NCBI RefSeq assembly: GCF_025950095.1
Contig: NZ_JAPDDR010000007.1
Location: 248,001-312,000 of the forward strand
DNA: 64,000 nucleotides
DNA from: Luteolibacter rhizosphaerae
GTDB taxonomy: Bacteria > Verrucomicrobiota > Verrucomicrobiia > Verrucomicrobiales > Akkermansiaceae
Direction of reading: 5' to 3'
Part shown: one piece after another, positions 41,701 to 49,999 of the stretch
How positions within the stretch are numbered: the first letter of the stretch is position 1
Layout of the letters: each line of letters begins with the position of its first letter
Made by a program: the position numbers and the translations under genes
Notes under the pieces: model-generated
What the model saw: only the letters and a program-made list of their open reading frames with translations
Told to the model about the DNA's origin: nothing
The model's database searches: none

Positions 41701-42060
41701 TCACATCGCCTTCACGGCCAGCACGTAGGCGAGCACCGCCTTTTCGTCCTCCGCTGCGAGACCGGCGTGGCGGATCATTTTCGGCATCACGTCCTGCCAA
41801 TCCTCGGTTTCGACCTTTTTCGGGAGCATGTAGTGGTGGCACTGACCACACTGCAGGATGTAGGTCTCGTTCCCGCGCTTGAGCACGTCGATTGAGGTCT
41901 TGCTCTTGGCTGCCATTTCAGGCGTGGGATTCGGCACCTCGGAAATCCCGCCTTCTGCCGGCTCCGGGCCGCCTGCCATGTCCCCGCTGGCCGGGATTCC
42001 CGTGCCGCCACAGGAGGCCAAAATCCACGTCATTCCCACTGCGGCGAACCATCGATGCAT
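41701..42060 (-). CDS. Cytochrome c-type lipoprotein
   Basis: 119 residues from the ATG at 42060 with a lipoprotein signal (MHRWFAAVGMTWILASC, C17). A single heme motif CGQCH (C71, C74, H75) is present, with candidate distal Met ligands downstream (MPKMIRHAGL). It lies 7 bp from the end of the GMC subunit-3 gene, convergent to it, so it may be the electron acceptor for the GMC dehydrogenase. A Pro/Ala/Glu linker (residues ~30-50) separates the lipid anchor from the heme domain. Confidence 0.8.
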   Translation of the reverse strand: MHRWFAAVGMTWILASCGGTGIPASGDMAGGPEPAEGGISEVPNPTPEMAAKSKTSIDVLKRGNETYILQCGQCHHYMLPKKVETEDWQDVMPKMIRHAGLAAEDEKAVLAYVLAVKAM

Positions 42061-42144
42061 GGCAGACGTTAGGACATGGCACCGGCGCTGCTCAACTAGC
42101 AATCCCGTCCCGTGCGCCGCTTTTTGCCGGTACGGGGAAGCTTT

Positions 42145-42172
42145 TTGACATTTTTTTCCCCGCTCCTAACCT
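42145..42172 (+). promoter_or_regulatory. Candidate acnB promoter
   Basis: Consensus -35 ttgaca at 42145-42150 with taacct at 42167-42172 as the best -10 (16-bp spacer). It lies ~110 bp upstream of acnB, inside a T-rich stretch. The -35 is perfect, the -10 poor. Confidence 0.35.
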
Positions 42173-42284
42173 CCGCGCCGCGAGCCGGAGGAATGCCTCC
42201 CCCGCGAACCTTTGTTCCTAGCCATCAGTCATTTAAAACCCGGCGCCGCTAGATCTCCCATTTCAATCGATCGATTTTAAGAAC

Positions 42285-45059
42285 ATGCACCTTTATCAGG
42301 ATTACCTGGCTGAAATTGAGGACCGCAAAGCCGCAGGTTTGCATCCCAAGCCCATCGATGGCGCCGAACTTCTGGCCGAGATCATCGCCCAGATCAAAGA
42401 CCCCTCCAACGAGCACCGGAAGCAGTCGCTCGATTTCCTGATCTACAACACTCTCCCCGGCACCACCAGCGCGGCCGGCGAGAAGGCTGCCTTCTTGGAG
42501 GAAATCATTCTCGGCAAGTCGGTCGTGGAGGAAATCTCCCCCGCCTTCGCCTTCGAACTGCTCTCCCACATGAAGGGCGGGGCATCCATCCAGACCCTCC
42601 TTAATCTCGCGCTCGGCGAAGACGCCGAAATCGCCAAGCAGGCCGCCGAGGTGCTGAAGACCCAAGTCTACCTCTACGACGCCGATACCGCGCGCCTCAA
42701 GGCCGCCTACGAGGCTGGCAACCCGGTCGCGAAGGAGATCTTGGAAAGCTACGCCGCCGCGGAGTTCTTCACCAAGCTCCCGGACGTTCCGGAGGAAGTC
42801 CAGGTCGTCACCTACATCGCCGCCGAGGGCGACATCTCGACCGACCTTCTATCCCCCGGCAATCAGGCCCATTCCCGCTCCGACCGCGAGCTCCACGGCA
42901 AGTGCCTGATCAACGCGGAAGCGCAGGAAACCATCAAGGCCCTGCAGAAGCTCCACCCCGACAAGAGCGTCATGCTCATCGCGGAGAAGGGCACCATGGG
43001 CGTGGGCTCCTCGCGCATGTCGGGCGTCAACAACGTCGCGCTCTGGACCGGCAAACAGGCCAGCAAGTACGTGCCCTTCGTGAACATCTTCCCGGTGGTC
43101 GCGGGCACCAACGGCATCTCCCCGATTTTCCTCACCACCGTCAGCGTCACCGGCGGCATCGGCCTCGATCTCAAGAACTGGGTCAAGAAGACCGACGCCG
43201 AAGGCAAGGTGGTCAAGGACGCCAACGGCGAACCGATCCTGGAGCAGGCCTACTCGGTCGAAACCGGAACCGTTCTCACCATCAACACCAAGGAGAAGAA
43301 GCTCTATGGTGATGGCAAGGTGCTGGCCGACGTCTCTTCCGCATTCACCCCGCAGAAGCTGGAGTTCATCAAGGCAGGCGGCTCCTATGCCATCGTCTTC
43401 GGTAAGAAGCTCCAGACCTTCGCGGCTGAAACGCTGGGGATCGAAGCCCCCGTCGTCTTCGCTCCCGCCAAGGAAGTGTCAAATCCGGGACAGGGTCTCA
43501 CCGCCGTCGAAAAGATCTTCAACCGCAACGCCGTCGGCGTGACTCCCGGCCTGACCTTGCATGCCGGCTCCGATGTCCGGGTGAAGGTGAACATCGTCGG
43601 CTCACAGGACACCACCGGCCTGATGACCTCGCAGGAGCTGGAGGCCATGGCCGCCACCATCATTTCGCCGACGGTCGATGCCGCCTACCAGTCGGGCTGC
43701 CACACCGCTTCCGTTTGGGACAAAAAGGCGCAGGCCAATATCCCGAAGCTGATGTCCTTCATGCAGCGTTTCGGGCTCATCACCGCCCGCGACCCGAAGG
43801 ACGGCTATCACGCCATGACCGACGTCATCCACAAGGTGCTCAATGACATCACGGTGGACGACTGGGACATCATCATCGGCGGCGATTCCCACACCCGCAT
43901 GTCGAAGGGTGTCGCCTTCGGCGCGGACTCCGGCACCGTCGCCCTGGCTCTGGCCACCGGCGAAGCGACCATGCCGATCCCGCAGTCCGTAAAGGTCACC
44001 TTCAAGGGCACGCTCAAGCCCTACATGGACTTCCGCGACGTCGTCCACTCCACCCAGGCGCAGATGCTGAAGAAGTTCGGCGAGAACGTCTTCCAAGGCC
44101 GCATCATCGAGGTGCACATCGGCACCCTGCCCGCCGATCAGGCGTTCACTTTCACGGACTGGACCGCCGAGATGAAGGCCAAGGCGTCCATCTGCATTTC
44201 GCAGCCCGAAACCCTCATCGAATCCCTGGAGATCGCGAAGAACCGCATCCAGATCATGATCGACAAGGGCATGGACAATGAAGGCCAGGTCCTCCAAGGC
44301 CTGATCGACAAGGCCGACAAGCGCATTGCCGAGATTCGCTCCGGTGAGAAGCCGCCGCTCGCTCCCGATGCGAATGCCAAGTATCACGCCGAAATGGTCG
44401 TGGATCTTGACATCATCGACGAGCCGATGATCGCCGACCCGGACGTGGACAACGAGGACGTCTCCAAGCGCTACACGCACGACGTGATCCGCGGACTTTC
44501 CTACTATGAAGGCAGTAAGTCGGTGGACCTCGGCTTCGTCGGCTCCTGCATGGTTCACAAGGGCGACCTCAAGATCGTCGCCAAGATGCTCAAGAACCTT
44601 GAGGAGGCTCAGGGCAAGGTGGAGTTCAACGCGCCGCTGGTGGTCGCCGCGCCGACCTACAACATCATCGACGAGCTCAAGGCCGAAGGCGACTGGGCCA
44701 TCCTTGAGAAGTATTCCGGTTTCGAGTTCGACGACAACGCGCCGAAGACCGCCGCCCGCACCGAGTACCAGAACATGATGTATCTCGAGCGCCCCGGCTG
44801 TAACCTCTGCATGGGCAATCAGGAGAAGGCCGAGAAAGGTGACACGGTCATGGCCACCTCGACCCGCCTCTTCCAGGGCCGCGTCGTGGAAGATTCCGAG
44901 CGGAAGAAGGGCGAGTCTCTCCTCTCCTCCACTCCCGTCGTCGTGCTCTCCGCCGTCCTCGGCCGCACGCCGAGCTTGAACGAATACAAGGCTGCCGTGG
45001 AAGGCATCGACCTCACCGCCTTCGCCCCACCGGTGAAGGAGTTGGTGGCGGCCTCCTGA
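42285..45059 (+). CDS. acnB: Aconitate hydratase B
   Basis: 924 residues, AcnB-type (bifunctional aconitase/2-methylisocitrate dehydratase class). The HEAT-like N-terminal region includes ISPAFAFELLSHMKGGASI. The swivel and Fe-S domains follow, with NQAHSRSDRELHGKC, IAEKGTMGVGSSRMSGVN, GGDSHTRMSKGVAF and CISQPETLIESL. The cluster cysteines fall at C755 (FVGSCMVHKGD) and C839/C842 (GCNLCMGNQ), as in E. coli C710/C769/C772; the longer gap between the first two is typical of longer variants. The 924-residue length is larger than E. coli AcnB (865). acnA follows 129 bp downstream on the same strand. Confidence 0.97.
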   Translation: MHLYQDYLAEIEDRKAAGLHPKPIDGAELLAEIIAQIKDPSNEHRKQSLDFLIYNTLPGTTSAAGEKAAFLEEIILGKSVVEEISPAFAFELLSHMKGGASIQTLLNLALGEDAEIAKQAAEVLKTQVYLYDADTARLKAAYEAGNPVAKEILESYAAAEFFTKLPDVPEEVQVVTYIAAEGDISTDLLSPGNQAHSRSDRELHGKCLINAEAQETIKALQKLHPDKSVMLIAEKGTMGVGSSRMSGVNNVALWTGKQASKYVPFVNIFPVVAGTNGISPIFLTTVSVTGGIGLDLKNWVKKTDAEGKVVKDANGEPILEQAYSVETGTVLTINTKEKKLYGDGKVLADVSSAFTPQKLEFIKAGGSYAIVFGKKLQTFAAETLGIEAPVVFAPAKEVSNPGQGLTAVEKIFNRNAVGVTPGLTLHAGSDVRVKVNIVGSQDTTGLMTSQELEAMAATIISPTVDAAYQSGCHTASVWDKKAQANIPKLMSFMQRFGLITARDPKDGYHAMTDVIHKVLNDITVDDWDIIIGGDSHTRMSKGVAFGADSGTVALALATGEATMPIPQSVKVTFKGTLKPYMDFRDVVHSTQAQMLKKFGENVFQGRIIEVHIGTLPADQAFTFTDWTAEMKAKASICISQPETLIESLEIAKNRIQIMIDKGMDNEGQVLQGLIDKADKRIAEIRSGEKPPLAPDANAKYHAEMVVDLDIIDEPMIADPDVDNEDVSKRYTHDVIRGLSYYEGSKSVDLGFVGSCMVHKGDLKIVAKMLKNLEEAQGKVEFNAPLVVAAPTYNIIDELKAEGDWAILEKYSGFEFDDNAPKTAARTEYQNMMYLERPGCNLCMGNQEKAEKGDTVMATSTRLFQGRVVEDSERKKGESLLSSTPVVVLSAVLGRTPSLNEYKAAVEGIDLTAFAPPVKELVAAS

Positions 45060-45097
45060 TGCAGGGATCGCGGGTCGACAGCCCGTAGTCACTTTAC

Positions 45098-45128
45098 CGG
45101 CTCTTGGGTCTTTGAGGCTCAAGAGCCG
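45098..45128. repeat. Hairpin repeat in the acnB-acnA spacer
   Basis: Inverted repeat cggctcttg (45098-45106) / caagagccg (45120-45128). The 15-mer ggctcttgggtcttt (45099-45113) is the exact reverse complement of 6321-6335 in the thrB-purE palindrome, so these are copies of one dispersed intergenic element. Its T tail is weak, so termination after acnB is possible but unproven. Confidence 0.65.
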
Positions 45129-45188
45129 CTTTGCGTAGTCCGGGAAGCCTCTGGAACTTTCCGGGCGCTGTTGTATGGATAGTTTCCT

Positions 45189-48050
45189 ATGGACACGCTC
45201 CGCACGTTCAAGACCGGCTCCGGTGCCGATGGCAAATTCTACTCCCTGCCCGCTCTCGCCGAGCAGGGCTTTCCGAATCTTAAGAAGCTCCCGGTGTCCA
45301 TCCGGATCGTGCTGGAATCGGTGCTGCGCTGTGTGGATGGCCGGAAGGTGACCGAGAAGGACGTGGCCAACCTAGCCAACTACAACGCGAAGACCCCGGG
45401 CGAATACGAGATCCCCTTCACCGTCGCCCGGATCGTCCTGCAGGACTTCACCGGAGTGCCGCTGCTCGTCGACGTGGCCGCCATGCGCGATGCCGCTGTG
45501 AAGCGCGGTGCCGCTCCCGAGAAGATCGAGCCGCTGGTCCCGGTGGATCTGGTGGTGGACCACTCGGTCCAAGTTGACTTCGCCGGTTCCCAACTCGCAC
45601 TCGACCGCAACATGGCGATCGAGTTCATCCGCAACCGCGAGCGCTATGAGTTCCTGAAGTGGGGCCAGCAAGCCTTCGAGACCTTCTCCGTGGTGCCCCC
45701 AGGCATTGGCATCGTTCACCAAGTGAACTTGGAATTCCTGGCGAAGGGCGTGCTGTCCAAGGACGGCGTTTACTATCCCGATACACTCGTCGGCACCGAC
45801 TCCCACACCACCATGATCAACGGCTTAGGTGTCGTCGGTTGGGGCGTGGGCGGCATCGAGGCGGAAGCCGGGATGCTCGGCCAGCCGGTGACCTTCTTGG
45901 TCCCGGAAGTGGTGGGTGTTTACCTCCATGGCGAGCTGAAGGAAGGCGTGACCGCGACCGACCTGACTCTGCGCATCACCCAGATGCTCCGGAAGCACGG
46001 CGTGGTCGGCAAGTTCGTGGAATTCCATGGCCCCGGGGCCAAGGCACTTTCGCTGCCGGACCGCGCCACGATCGCGAACATGGCCCCGGAGTATGGCGCG
46101 ACCATGGGCTTCTTCCCGGTGGATGACGAAACGATCAACTACCTGCGCGGCACCGGCCGCTCCGAAGAGCTCTGCGCCACGGTGGAGAACTACTACAAGG
46201 CTCAAGGCCTCTTCGGCATCCCAGACAAAGGCGAGTGCGAATACACCGACCTGCTCGATCTCGATCTCTCCAGCATTGTTCCTTCCGTGGCCGGGCCAAA
46301 GCGCCCGCAGGACCGCATCGATGTGACCGCACTGCGCGAGACCTTCGACACGCTCTTTGCGGCCCCAGTGGCGAATGGCGGCTTCGGTCTCGCCGCGGAG
46401 CAACGCGAGAAGCGCGTGAAGCTTTCGATGCGCGAAAAGGCCGGGGTGTCCGTGGACTCGCTACTGGCCACCGATGGCCATCACAAGCCCTTCGAAGGAG
46501 CCCCGCGCAATGAAGTCGAAATGGTTTCCAATCGCCCGACGCCCGATGCGGTCGATCCCGATCTCTTTGAAGGTGGTCCGGTCGATCTCGAACTTGGCCA
46601 CGGGTCAATCCTCATCGCCGCGATCACCTCCTGCACGAATACCAGCAACCCGAGCGTGATGATCGCCGCGGGCCTTGTGGCCAAGAAAGCGAATGCGCTC
46701 GGCCTAACGGTTGCTCCTTACGTGAAGACCTCGCTGGCCCCCGGCTCGCGCGTCGTTACGGATTACTTCGAGGCTACCGGCCTGCAGAAGGAGCTCGACC
46801 AACTCGGCTTCCAGACGGTCGGCTACGGCTGCACTACCTGCATCGGCAACTCCGGGCCACTGCATCCGTCCATCGAAGGTGCCATCTCCGAAGGCAACCT
46901 TGTCTGTGCCTCGGTGCTCTCCGGCAACCGCAACTTCGAGGCCCGCGTGCATGGCTCGATCAAGGCGAACTTCCTGATGAGCCCGCCGCTCGTCGTCGCT
47001 TACGCCTTGGCCGGTCGTGTCGATATCGACCTGAGCACCGAGCCGATCGGCAATGACAAGGACGGCAACCCGGTTTTCCTGAAGGACGTGTGGCCGAGCC
47101 AACAGGAAGTGAAGGATCAGCTCGCGGGCGCGCTGAAACCTGCCGTCTATCAGAAGCTCTACGGTGATCTCGATTCCGCCAACCCGAAGTGGGGCGAGAT
47201 CTCCGGTAGCACCGGCGCGACCTATGGCTGGGACGAGGCCTCGACCTACATTCAGTCCCCGCCCTTCTTCGATGGCGGCGCGACCGTGGTGGGCGATATC
47301 CTCAACGCCCGCCCGCTCGGCATCTTCGGCGATTCCGTCACCACCGACCACATCTCCCCGGCAGGTTCGATCAAGGCGACCTCGCCCGCGGGCAAGTATC
47401 TGCTCGAAAACGGCGTGGAGAAGGCCGAGTTCAACTCCTACGGCGCACGCCGCGGCAATGATCGCGTGATGACCCGCGGTACCTTCGCCAACGTCCGCAT
47501 CAAGAACCTGATGTGCCCGGGCATCGAAGGCGGCTACACCCAGTACTTCGGCGAAGGTGAAGTCTCCGCTCCGGACCAAACCATCGAAGCAGTGGCCGGT
47601 GCGAAGCCGACCTTTATCTACGACGCCTCCATGGCCTATCAGGCCGATGGCACCAAGCTGATCATCATCGGCGGCGAGGACTACGGCATGGGTAGTAGCC
47701 GCGACTGGGCAGCCAAGGGCACGCGCCTGCTCGGCGTCTCCGCCGTGGTCACCAAGTCCTTCGAGCGCATCCACCGCTCGAACCTGATCGGCATGGGCGT
47801 GCTGCCGCTGAACTTCATCCACAGCGATGACTATGACCGCGTGAAAGGCCTCGCCGAAGCCCGCTTCGACATTACCGGCATCGGCGGCGAGCTGAAGCCG
47901 ATGCAGGATGCTCTTCTCATCGCCCATCTCCCGGATCACTCCCGCGTCGAGTTCCCGCTGAAGGTGCGTCTCGATACCCCGGCGGAGGTGGACTACTACC
48001 TCGCCGGCGGCATCCTGCCCTACGTATTGGATCAGATCCTGGAGGGCTGA
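45189..48050 (+). CDS. acnA: Aconitate hydratase A
   Basis: 953 residues, AcnA/IRP-type aconitase isomerising citrate and isocitrate in the TCA cycle. It starts [20 protein letters not shown]. The Fe-S cluster cysteines are at C482 ([14 protein letters not shown]) and C548/C551 ([12 protein letters not shown]). The swivel domain has [10 protein letters not shown] earlier and [20 protein letters not shown] late. It is longer than E. coli AcnA (891), with extra sequence before the first cluster cysteine. Having acnB directly upstream gives two aconitases in tandem. A strong terminator lies just downstream. Confidence 0.97.
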   Translation: MDTLRTFKTGSGADGKFYSLPALAEQGFPNLKKLPVSIRIVLESVLRCVDGRKVTEKDVANLANYNAKTPGEYEIPFTVARIVLQDFTGVPLLVDVAAMRDAAVKRGAAPEKIEPLVPVDLVVDHSVQVDFAGSQLALDRNMAIEFIRNRERYEFLKWGQQAFETFSVVPPGIGIVHQVNLEFLAKGVLSKDGVYYPDTLVGTDSHTTMINGLGVVGWGVGGIEAEAGMLGQPVTFLVPEVVGVYLHGELKEGVTATDLTLRITQMLRKHGVVGKFVEFHGPGAKALSLPDRATIANMAPEYGATMGFFPVDDETINYLRGTGRSEELCATVENYYKAQGLFGIPDKGECEYTDLLDLDLSSIVPSVAGPKRPQDRIDVTALRETFDTLFAAPVANGGFGLAAEQREKRVKLSMREKAGVSVDSLLATDGHHKPFEGAPRNEVEMVSNRPTPDAVDPDLFEGGPVDLELGHGSILIAAITSCTNTSNPSVMIAAGLVAKKANALGLTVAPYVKTSLAPGSRVVTDYFEATGLQKELDQLGFQTVGYGCTTCIGNSGPLHPSIEGAISEGNLVCASVLSGNRNFEARVHGSIKANFLMSPPLVVAYALAGRVDIDLSTEPIGNDKDGNPVFLKDVWPSQQEVKDQLAGALKPAVYQKLYGDLDSANPKWGEISGSTGATYGWDEASTYIQSPPFFDGGATVVGDILNARPLGIFGDSVTTDHISPAGSIKATSPAGKYLLENGVEKAEFNSYGARRGNDRVMTRGTFANVRIKNLMCPGIEGGYTQYFGEGEVSAPDQTIEAVAGAKPTFIYDASMAYQADGTKLIIIGGEDYGMGSSRDWAAKGTRLLGVSAVVTKSFERIHRSNLIGMGVLPLNFIHSDDYDRVKGLAEARFDITGIGGELKPMQDALLIAHLPDHSRVEFPLKVRLDTPAEVDYYLAGGILPYVLDQILEG

Positions 48051-48076
48051 CCTTTCCTCGTTGCGATAGACTCCCG

Positions 48077-48110
48077 AAGGCCGCTCCCGCAAAGGAGCGG
48101 CCTTCTTGTT
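48077..48110 (+). terminator. Intrinsic terminator after acnA
   Basis: Stem aaggccgctcc / ggagcggcctt with a cgcaaa loop, followed by cttgttc, 26 bp after the acnA stop. The tail is only moderately T-rich. Confidence 0.8.
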
Positions 48111-48162
48111 CTCCAAGCACGGACGAACTTGAGTTCAGGTCGATCCATGAAAGCCTTGCGCC

Positions 48163-49542
48163 ATGTCCTCAATCAGTCGCCGGAGCTTTATCGGCCTTTC
48201 TGTCGCAGCCCTGCCGGCATGGGGTCAGGGGAAGTCTGCAAACTCTTACCTGAAGCCCGGTGATGCGGGCTATGAGGCCGCGCGGCGACCTTTCAATTCA
48301 ACCGTCTTGCTCAAGCCTGCGCTGATCGCTTGTTGTCGGACCGAAGCCGATGTCTGCGCGGCGGTGAAGCATGCAAAGGATGCCGGGCTCCCGGTGGCGG
48401 TGAAGAGCGGCGGCCATGCTTTCCACGGGTCCAGCCTGAACGAAGGCGGTTTGTTAGTGGAGCTGTCGGGAATGGCGAACCGCTTGTTAGAGAAAGACAC
48501 CAAGCGCTTCACGGCGGGGCCCGGACTGAAACTGAAGGATTGCTACTCCTGGCTGCTGGAACGCGGGCGGCTGCTCCCAGCCGGTTCGTGCGGCGGGGTG
48601 GGCTTGGCCGGCCTTACGCTCGGCGGCGGCTATGGTCTCTTCTCCCGCGAGTTCGGCCTCACCTGCGATCATCTCACCCAAGTGCGTCTGGTGGACGGGA
48701 ATGGCGAGATCCGCGACTCCCGCGACGAGCCGGAATTGCTCTGGGCCTGCCGCGGCGGCGGGAACGGTAACTTCGGCATCGCCACGTCCTTTACCTTCGA
48801 AACGCAGATCGCCCCGAAGACTCTCGCCAGCCGGAAATTCACCGCCAAGGGACTCGACACGCCGGGCTTGGCCAGGCGGTTGGAACGCTGGTTCGAGATC
48901 GCGACAAGCCTGCCCGAGCCATGCTTCTCCGCGGTGATCCTGAACGGGAGCCAAGCAACGGTATTGCTCTCCTCCACCAAATCGGCGGAAGGCCCGGCCT
49001 TTGTGAATGCCACGAAGGCTTTGCTTCAGAGCGGCTTTGGCTCCAAGGGGCCGGTCACCAAACCGCTCGGCATCGCGATCGGCCGCTATGAAGGACGCCC
49101 TGGCCCCCTTCCCTTTGATAATGTCTCGGCGGGTTTCTACCGCGGCTTCGAAGACCTGAGGTCGGCAGCGGGAGGGATCTGCGCCACGGTGAGGGAGACG
49201 CCCGGACTGATCTTCCAAGTGAATACTCTGGGCGGTGCCATCACGCGGGGACCGGACTCTGCCTATGCCCATCGCGAGCTGCCTTTCCTGGGTGAACTCC
49301 AAGCCTATTGGGAGAAGGGAACGATCCCCACGAAGTTGGCTGCGGGCCATGCCTCGGTGCGCCAAGCACTCCATGATGCGGGAATCCGCCGGCACTATGG
49401 AAATTATCCCGATCCCCGGATCACTGACTGGGCCACCGCCTACTATGGGGCCACCTATGCCAAGCTGCAGGAAATCAAAGAGAAGCTCGATCCCGAAGAC
49501 CGCATCCGGCACCCGCAGAGCGTGAGGCTTCCGAACGCTTGA
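48163..49542 (+). CDS. Tat-exported FAD-linked oxidoreductase (PCMH/BBE type)
   Basis: 459 residues. Tat signal at the start (ISRRSFIGLSVAALPAWGQG). A PCMH-type FAD-binding domain covers residues ~45-225: VAVKSGGHAFHGSSLNEGGL, the SCGGVGLAGLTLGGGYGLFS loop and GNFGIATSF. The C-terminus ends in the BBE-like motif HYGNYPDPRITDWATAYYGA then LDPEDRIRHPQSV. Such berberine-bridge-like oxidases oxidise sugars or alkaloids. The expected His for bicovalent FAD is in SGGHAFHG. The substrate is unknown. It follows the acnA terminator and is followed by two putative small RNA genes. Confidence 0.87.
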   Translation: MSSISRRSFIGLSVAALPAWGQGKSANSYLKPGDAGYEAARRPFNSTVLLKPALIACCRTEADVCAAVKHAKDAGLPVAVKSGGHAFHGSSLNEGGLLVELSGMANRLLEKDTKRFTAGPGLKLKDCYSWLLERGRLLPAGSCGGVGLAGLTLGGGYGLFSREFGLTCDHLTQVRLVDGNGEIRDSRDEPELLWACRGGGNGNFGIATSFTFETQIAPKTLASRKFTAKGLDTPGLARRLERWFEIATSLPEPCFSAVILNGSQATVLLSSTKSAEGPAFVNATKALLQSGFGSKGPVTKPLGIAIGRYEGRPGPLPFDNVSAGFYRGFEDLRSAAGGICATVRETPGLIFQVNTLGGAITRGPDSAYAHRELPFLGELQAYWEKGTIPTKLAAGHASVRQALHDAGIRRHYGNYPDPRITDWATAYYGATYAKLQEIKEKLDPEDRIRHPQSVRLPNA

Positions 49543-49572
49543 TGAGATACTTTAAAAAAACTTCAGGATCTT

Positions 49573-49602
49573 TTGAACGTTCGTGAAGGCCGACGGTCTA
49601 CT
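49573..49602 (+). promoter_or_regulatory. Promoter of sRNA candidate 1
   Basis: -35 ttgaac (49573-49578), 18-bp spacer, -10 tctact (49597-49602), preceded by an A-tract (aaaaaaac near 49554-49561) as in UP elements. The same arrangement with the same 18-bp spacing recurs in unit 2 although the spacer sequence has changed, which supports function. Confidence 0.55.
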
Positions 49603-49605
49603 CTT

Positions 49606-49745
49606 ATGAAGACCACGCACTGCGTCAGTCTTCATGTAAGGGTGAACAGCACAACAAGTCGGATTCCCTGCTCATGGGTGTGGGCGCAAAAGGGTTGATG
49701 ATTTAGGGCCGCCAGGGGTGGGACCTTGGCGGCCTTTGCTTGTAC
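49606..49745 (+). ncRNA. Putative small RNA 1 (tandem copy)
   Basis: Predicted ~130-nt transcript. It begins with a hairpin at 49606-49635 (atgaagac / gtcttcat, inner acgc-act-gcgt). A 24-nt stretch at 49631-49654 identical to copy 2 follows, including gtaagggtgaacagcac. A variable linker with conserved catgggtgtgg comes next, and it ends in a terminator hairpin (49706-49742). The 5' stem is preserved in copy 2 with changes that keep or permit pairing. No ORF fits. I do not recognise the family. Confidence 0.55.
49706..49742 (+). terminator. Terminator of sRNA candidate 1
   Basis: Perfect 8-bp stem ggccgcca / tggcggcc, loop ggggtgggacct (with a possible extra agg/cct pairing), then tttgctt. 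A 31-nt block around the stem is identical in copy 2. Confidence 0.65.
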
Positions 49746-49800
49746 CCGGAGCACCGCGAAATCGCGGCTTCAGCGACCTTGAAAAAAATCCTCGGAAACT

Positions 49801-49830
49801 TTGAACGTCCGGGATGCTGAAGAGTCTATG
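49801..49830 (+). promoter_or_regulatory. Promoter of sRNA candidate 2
   Basis: -35 ttgaac (49801-49806), 18-bp spacer, -10 tctatg (49825-49830), preceded by an A-tract (aaaaaaat, 49782-49789). The spacing and the -35 are the same as in unit 1 while the spacer differs. Confidence 0.55.
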
Positions 49831-49833
49831 ATC

Positions 49834-49971
49834 ATGAAGACTGCGCCACGCGTTAGTTTTCATGTAAGGGTGAACAGCACAAAATCGGAAGCCCCGTCCA
49901 TGGGTGTGGACACTTAAAGGGTCGAAGATTCGGGCCGCCAGGGGTGGGACCTTGGCGGCCTTCCCTTGTAC
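49834..49971 (+). ncRNA. Putative small RNA 2 (tandem copy)
   Basis: Second copy of the unit. The 5' hairpin at 49834-49863 is atgaagac / gttttcat, so one G-C of copy 1 becomes a G-U. The inner stem becomes tgcg-cca-cgcg, a multi-base change that keeps pairing. The core at 49859-49882 is identical over 24 nt with copy 1. It ends in the terminator hairpin at 49932-49969. Linker sequence varies, which suggests structure and core are selected. Confidence 0.55.
49932..49969 (+). terminator. Terminator of sRNA candidate 2
   Basis: Same ggccgcca / tggcggcc stem and loop as copy 1, followed by ttcccttgt, a weaker T tail. Block 49932-49962 is identical to 49706-49736. Confidence 0.6.
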
Positions 49972-49999
49972 CGCTATCGCGTCTGGAGCGCGTCCGAGC

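Larger units (their letters stand above)
49543..49999. other. Intergenic region holding two tandem sRNA-like units
   Basis: 457 bp without protein-coding potential between a plus-strand oxidase gene and a minus-strand pseudokinase gene. It holds two copies of the same unit with identical organisation, annotated separately. The -35 elements are 228 bp apart. A small ccgcg-aaat-cgcgg hairpin lies between them near 49755-49769. The minus-strand gene ends at 50000, so the units are not leaders of a downstream gene. Confidence 0.7.

Noticed and set aside
49543..49980. CRISPR or recent tandem duplication of a coding gene
   Set aside because: Only two long copies, no 20-50-bp repeat/spacer pattern, and no protein-coding frame shared by both copies.
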